The position numbers and the translations under genes were made by a program. This document shows positions 60,001 through 64,000 of a stretch of DNA of 64,000 bases, in pieces; position 1 is the first letter of the stretch; each line of letters begins with the position of its first letter. The notes under the pieces are model-generated. The model was not told where the DNA came from. It made no database searches and saw nothing but the letters and a program-made list of their open reading frames with translations. Source of the DNA: Pachyseris speciosa (Eukaryota > Cnidaria > Anthozoa > Scleractinia > Pachyseridae); contig JAEMWC010000454.1 in the NCBI GenBank assembly GCA_016490735.1, positions 174,501 to 238,500 on the forward strand. The letters are read 5' to 3'.

Positions 60001-63000
60001 CTTTGCGTGAAAGACTAAGCGCCAAATGCTCGTAACCGATTTAAGAGAACACAGAACACTTCTGTTCAGTTAGACGTAATGCGCAATGTGTCGTTTTTGC
60101 TTAATCATAACACTCGACAAGCTCGCTTGGCACGAAAACAGTGCGCAATATTCGTGGTTGACTTAAAAAAAAAAACAGCACACAGTAGCCTTGGTTAATC
60201 TCAGGTCAGCGCGCAAAGATTTTGTCCGACCTGAAAACAGCACTCACTCCGAAGAGATTCAGGGTTATTGTTGGGTTTAGGTTGGACTTAACATTAGGGC
60301 TAGAGCGTCGGCTAGGGCTAGGGATAGGGTTAGGGATAGGGTTAGTGACATGGTTAGGGTTAGTGTTGATGTTAACGTCAACGCTAGCATTAAGGCGCGG
60401 TTGTTTGAGTCCGCATCAGCTTGACTTAAGGGTTCGGCCGAGTCGAAAACAGCGCCTAGTTGCCTTGGTTTACTGTAAGTTCTTTCGGAAAGGCTTTGGC
60501 CGATATAACACAGCGCTAAAGTCGGTTGTTTGTCTTAAATACAGCGTACATCTTAAATCCAGCGTACAAAAACCTCGGTTGATTCTAAATCAGTGCGCAA
60601 AAAGCTTGCCGACAGCTGAAAAATCACAAAATATTAAAGACGGCTGTTTAGACTTGAAGAAACTTTTTGCCAAGACAACTCCTATTGGTGACCAACAGCA
60701 AAAATTTGAGTTAATCAGATGTTCTAGGGCAAAAATTAAGAGTCCTAAGAGTACGCTGTTTTCCGTCATGTTTCGTTTACTCAGAACGTTGTGTTGCGTA
60801 GTAAATTAAAATTTGCGCGTGGTTTCTTCAGTTGAAACGTTTTTGATGGATTCATTTTCATCGTCAAGTGGAAAACAATGGAATGAAAATCTTATAAAAA
60901 TTAACGTAAATGACGACAGTGAAAGAATTTGACAGAAATACTTAACTCTTTTGTGAAATTAACTTGGCTCCAAAACGTAAAAAAATTTGCATGAAATTCA
61001 ATCCCTTTATCACGCGTGATGGATTGTCTCATCACAATGACTGTAGTCGCGCACAAATGTTTATCTCGCGTGAGAATACTTTTTGCTGTAGTTTATTAGC
61101 CTCCATAGAAGCAAAAAACCGAGGCGATCAACGCAAAAGGGATTTATGTGTTAAAATTCGGCAGCGTGTTTACCAAATATTCATTCTCACTTGTTCATCA
61201 GTCACGGATACGTCACGAACCAACAAGCGCAGATGTTACGGCAATTCACCGGTTTCGCAGAGGTTGTGGGTTCGAATCCCGTACAAGCGGTTTTTTTTTT
61301 CCGTTTTGTTTTGTTTTGTTTTGTTTTTTTGGTTTCACTACTGCTTAAGTTGTGTTCATAACTGCGGCGATCGTTCCCGTTATCATCCGTTGTTTACGTA
61401 GTCTGATTCAGACAGATGAATCGCGAGGAGTACCGCTTAATATTGCTTTGAATGTTTGCCGTGCGCGCCAATGCAACTTTTCCATGGATTGTGTTCAAGA
61501 TACTCATCGAAAACAGGCAGACTTCACTTCGTGCCGAATGAATTCTCGGTAGCGTTTCTGAAGTTCGACCAACTATTTCACGGCTAACAGTAAAAGCAAG
61601 CCGGGATTTCATGTCACGAGTGGTTTCAAAAAATGCGCTCTTCAAAATTAATGAACAATGGAAACCTCGGTGCAGCAGCTAGACAGTTTTCAAAGTCATT
61701 TTATAAGGTAGAGTTTTTACTGAAACCAAGTAATAATCTGCCCCAACCCACCGCCCCCCGCGAGAGGTTTTGACTTCAGACAGCACCCTGTTTGACCGCA
61801 ATGAATTCTGGGATCATTGTCTGCTCCAAGCGCGAAGAATAAGAACTCTTCAAACATACACTTTTCGCCCTAAAATCCAAAAACCACTCTCACTTTCCCA
61901 GCTTTTAGCACCGCAACCTTTGAGAAATGGAACAAGACTAGCAACGACGCGCCGCTTTTGAGACGAGAGTTGTTTTCAGACTTTTTTCGCCTGGCTTCTA
62001 CTCTGTACTCCAAAACGCTAATATCTCATCGTGATTTGGTAAGCACAGAGAAAACGCTAACTGGATTCTTTCAGAAGCGTTAAGAACTTGTGGATCTCCG
62101 GACTTTTCATGACGTCCTTCGATCACCAGGCGGGAAGGCAAACCGATAATGCAGTTAATACGTAGCGATCCGCAGCTCCAGCACTCACGTAAGTTTCGTA
62201 TCCGATGAGCTTAATCGATGTTTTAACCGCCAAATTTATAGTCTACGTCACACTATCAAACAATCCTTTCTACCCGTCAATCATTTCACCTCCAGTTTTA
62301 GTTGTACTCTTCACAAATGTTCACAAAATTCACGTATGAATATTAATACGGTACGCATACAAATGAGCTTAACTTCAATTGAAGACCTCGGAGCATAACC
62401 ATCCTATGTCGAATTTTGGGTTGTTTTTCGATTTTGCCTGGATTTGCCCGAATTGTTGCATGTAAACTGCAATTTGATTGAAAGAAGATGTAATGCAACT
62501 TGCAAACCACTCCCATGGAAGGCTGGTTTCTTGGTGTAAGTAAGAAAAAATGCATTTCTGGATTCTGGATGAATCAGTAAAAAAAATACCATACAATGTG
62601 TTTCCATCGAATTGCAGTTCACATGCAGAAATTCAGACAAATCCAAGCAAAATCGAAAAACGACTCAAAATTCGACATAGGATGGTTATGCTCCGAGGCC
62701 TTCAATTAACATAACCAAACTTATTATCTGATCTATCAAAGCGCAAAATCACATTACTCCACGTAAGCTTCATAAGCTCATACGTGTACTTAAACCTTGT
62801 TTTCGGCAGGAAAAATTATTTAGAATATTCCAAGATATTGAAATGAGAAACAAAAGCTTCAGGGTGCGTAATCCAACAGAGACCTAACAAACTCAAAGTG
62901 TAGTTAAAGTGAAATAATTAAAGTATTTCACACACCTTTCGCGTGGTCCGTCCACAGTTAACTCGTGAATATAAATGGCTTCCAACAGCTCAATTTCCTC

Positions 63001-63129
63001 GTCAACAGAATAACTGAAAAGTTAAGAGGATTCTAGATAACTATGCTCCTCATTATGAACTTCAACCACATTTTAAAGAAAACATTCCTTCAATTACCTG
63101 CCATCTCCAAGATCGACTCCAGCCGCCAT
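51041..63129 (-). CDS. RNF25: RNF25: RWD-RING E3 ubiquitin ligase
   Basis: Ubiquitin ligase; in mammals RNF25 acts with RNF14 in clearing stalled ribosomes and was first described as an NF-kB partner. Ten coding exons on the minus strand: 63129-63098, 63013-62936, 58940-58859, 58388-58321, 57078-57009, 56453-56382, 54172-54059, 53491-53405, 53266-53132, 52318-51041. All are GT-AG and in frame, ~671 residues (human ~459). Residues 1-~120 are the RWD domain (EIELLEAIYIHELTV; YPFELPSTHIKTPRGLS; PMLYELIE). The RING is split over exons 6-8: CAIC, TECYHYFHCGC, DCPMC (C3H2C3). Exon 9 has the conserved EEIKKLQRKM...RKGGVIDVEQERNKFL. Exon 10 is a long Lys/Arg/Ser/Glu-rich tail with an internal ~75-residue repeat. 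Start: MAAGVDLGDG at the first in-frame ATG. A short alternative C-terminus is possible (see 50931). Confidence 0.95.
54582..54743. mobile_element. 162-bp foldback MITE, TTAA target (RNF25 intron 6)
   Basis: Perfect ~40-bp ends: GCCTGGTTTCCATATGATCT and AGATCATATGGAAACCAGGC; TTAA on both sides (54578-54581, 54744-54747). The right TTAA is also the left TTAA of the next element. Confidence 0.9.
54748..55762. mobile_element. ~1-kb non-autonomous element, TTAA target
   Basis: Left end CCCATTGGCACCCG and right end CTACTG-type complement (GTAGTCAATGGG) share CCCATTG-C, flanked by TTAA at 54744-54747 and 55763-55766. Inside are short frames only (minus-strand 156 codons at 54578-55048 crosses both elements and is not credible). 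Confidence 0.7.
56740..56834. repeat. Terminal fragment of a TTAA-type repeat
   Basis: TTAAAACCCCTAAGGGGTCT at one end and GGGATTAAAGGGTTAA at the other; the middle has TTTGACGAGTAAAATCGTCT. I recognise this arrangement as a common terminal piece in coral genomes, from memory only. It lies in RNF25 intron 5. Confidence 0.45.
57924..58060. mobile_element. 137-bp foldback element in RNF25 intron 4
   Basis: TATATGTTGTAGTTCAATTT at the left and AAATTGAACCACAACATATA at the right; the ~55-bp arms include TTATCCTTGGTTCAATTTTT and its complement. The 20-25-base loop is unpaired. Confidence 0.85.
59634..59956. mobile_element. 323-bp foldback element, copy 1 (RNF25 intron 2)
   Basis: GAAGGCCTCGGAGCATAACC at the left and its complement at the right; arms of ~65 bp. 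An almost identical 323-bp copy is at 62381-62703 in the same intron. Confidence 0.9.
60293..60367 (+). repeat. Degenerate telomere-like repeat
   Basis: Repeated TAGGG units (GGCTAGGGCTAGGGATAGGG, then TTAGGGATAGGGTTAG and GGTTAGGGTTAG) in RNF25 intron 2. The animal telomere unit is TTAGGG; here it is imperfect and short, so an old interstitial patch or a simple repeat. Confidence 0.6.
61250..61372 (+). repeat. tRNA-derived SINE fragment (RNF25 intron 2)
   Basis: Box B GGTTCGAATCCC and CGTACAAGC at 61269-61290, a T-rich tail with TTTTG units, then CACTACTGCTTAAGTTGTGT and CATAACTGCGGCGA: same order as the unit at 25480. Confidence 0.7.
62381..62703. mobile_element. 323-bp foldback element, copy 2 (RNF25 intron 2)
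   Basis: Same length as copy 1 and only a handful of differences. Flanks AATT on both sides hint at a 4-bp duplication (62377-62380, 62704-62707), but copy 1 does not show it clearly. Confidence 0.9.
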
Positions 63130-63944
63130 GTTTTTGATTCGCCTTATCAGCGGGATGTGTGCGGGCTCAAGTTGGCCTTCAACCGATACTTTTCTAGTCG
63201 GTATCGATGTTTTTCAGTGGGAACCGATATCAAAGCGATATCGGCTGATCAGTTGTCTCAAGTATCGTGTGTGCATGAGATAACTAACCGGACAGCAGTG
63301 GATAACATCAATCAACCAGCATGATATCGTTAATAATTGATCAGATAATCGTCTTAACCAGATTCTAGTAATTTGGTTCATTTTAAAACGCAAATCTTGG
63401 TTATCAAGAAACTACAGAGGTATCAAAAAAACAGCTTGGGCCGTGTGGTAGGGAGAGCATGAAGTTTAAAAACTATCATAGAGTTTAGTTGTTAAAAATA
63501 TGTTATGTTTTTTAAAAGGTAACAAGAATCAAGAATGCAAATTGAACCTTGTTTACGGTTTTGACAATTGTGTGGTTAGTTGAAAAGGCTCCTAAAAGTT
63601 TTGAAACATTTCATATCGCATCAGTATAGAGTCTAAACAATTTTTACTGATTTCGTGTCTCGATCTTGGGAGATGTTATCTAATGGATGAATGTATTTAC
63701 CTACTCAATAAATCCGGCTTGCTAAGTGAAAAATTTGTAAATACGGCAGGTGCCAAGGAAAGAAAGCCCAAAGTAACTAAGCATTATTGAATTTGACTAC
63801 ATATCATCCACTCAAAAAGCCAATCACGCAGTTAATAATAAATTGAACCAGATCCAGGTGTGGACATCCACGGCTCCGTCGACGAAGAAAAGTCTCCGTA
63901 CGTTGCCGTTACGGATTTAGTCCGAACTGAGATCATCTGTTGAA
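63130..63944. other. Divergent intergenic region upstream of RNF25
   Basis: About 800 bases between the RNF25 start codon and a possible + strand gene. I see no TATA box, repeat or RNA gene here. It would hold both promoters if the right-hand gene is real. Confidence 0.4.
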
Positions 63945-64000
63945 ATGACCGACGCCGAAGAAACGATAGTCAAATTTGAGCCTAAATCGCTCTGTATCAA
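63945..64000 (+). CDS. Possible start of a gene running off the window
   Basis: An ATG at 63945 opens MTDAEETIVKFEPKSLCI and stays open to the end. The acidic start looks like a normal intracellular N-terminus, but 18 codons cannot support an identification. Confidence 0.3.
   Translation, partial: MTDAEETIVKFEPKSLCI

Noticed and set aside
60222..60809. 195-codon open frame on the + strand
   Set aside because: It runs through the telomere-like repeat (repeated Gly-Leu) in an RNF25 intron and has no recognisable domain.

Overview
This is animal nuclear DNA, AT-rich and intron-rich, dense in small foldback transposons. Alpha-carbonic anhydrase (CA) genes with secretion signals and lipid-anchor tails, an RNF25 orthologue, Penelope-like retroelements, tRNA-derived SINEs and a hammerhead-ribozyme element together suggest a cnidarian, most likely a stony coral. 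That assignment is inference from gene and repeat content, not from a database match.

Layout. Positions 1-12380 hold no gene I can support: two diverged copies of a ~2-3 kb non-coding repeat (1-2950 and 8166-10260), a third partial copy (3300-4140), an inverted-repeat pair and one foldback element. CA-1 runs on the + strand from a TATA box at 12383 through an ATG-free leader exon to a stop at 19160. It is intact in structure but has a one-base loss at 16884-16887 that puts the zinc-binding motif out of frame. Positions 19161-30446 are intergenic with SINEs and MITEs. CA-2 (30459-38895, +, seven coding exons) is the only fully open CA gene.

A segment starting at CA-2 exon 2 and running past its 3' end (about 31201-41473) is tandemly duplicated as 42127-50052. 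The second copy carries CA-3, which lacks the signal-peptide exon and has an in-frame stop in exon 6, so it is probably a pseudogene. A fragment of a LINE ORF1 (minus strand) sits at the junction. Comparing the two copies exposes filled and empty insertion sites: a ~709-bp retrozyme-like element with a hammerhead ribozyme core (34151-34859), a 285-bp MITE with an AGT duplication, a 40-bp foldback with a 9-bp duplication, and a nested pair with a TA duplication.

The right part is one minus-strand gene, RNF25 (ten coding exons, 63129 down to 51041), convergent with the CA cluster; its introns hold several foldback elements. The start of a possible divergent gene lies at 63945.

Functionally, the CA genes predict enzymes that interconvert CO2 and bicarbonate outside the cell, tethered to the membrane. 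RNF25 is an unrelated RWD-RING ubiquitin ligase. The most interesting signals are the hammerhead-bearing insertion in CA-2 intron 3 and the small foldback family with exact 9-bp target duplications.
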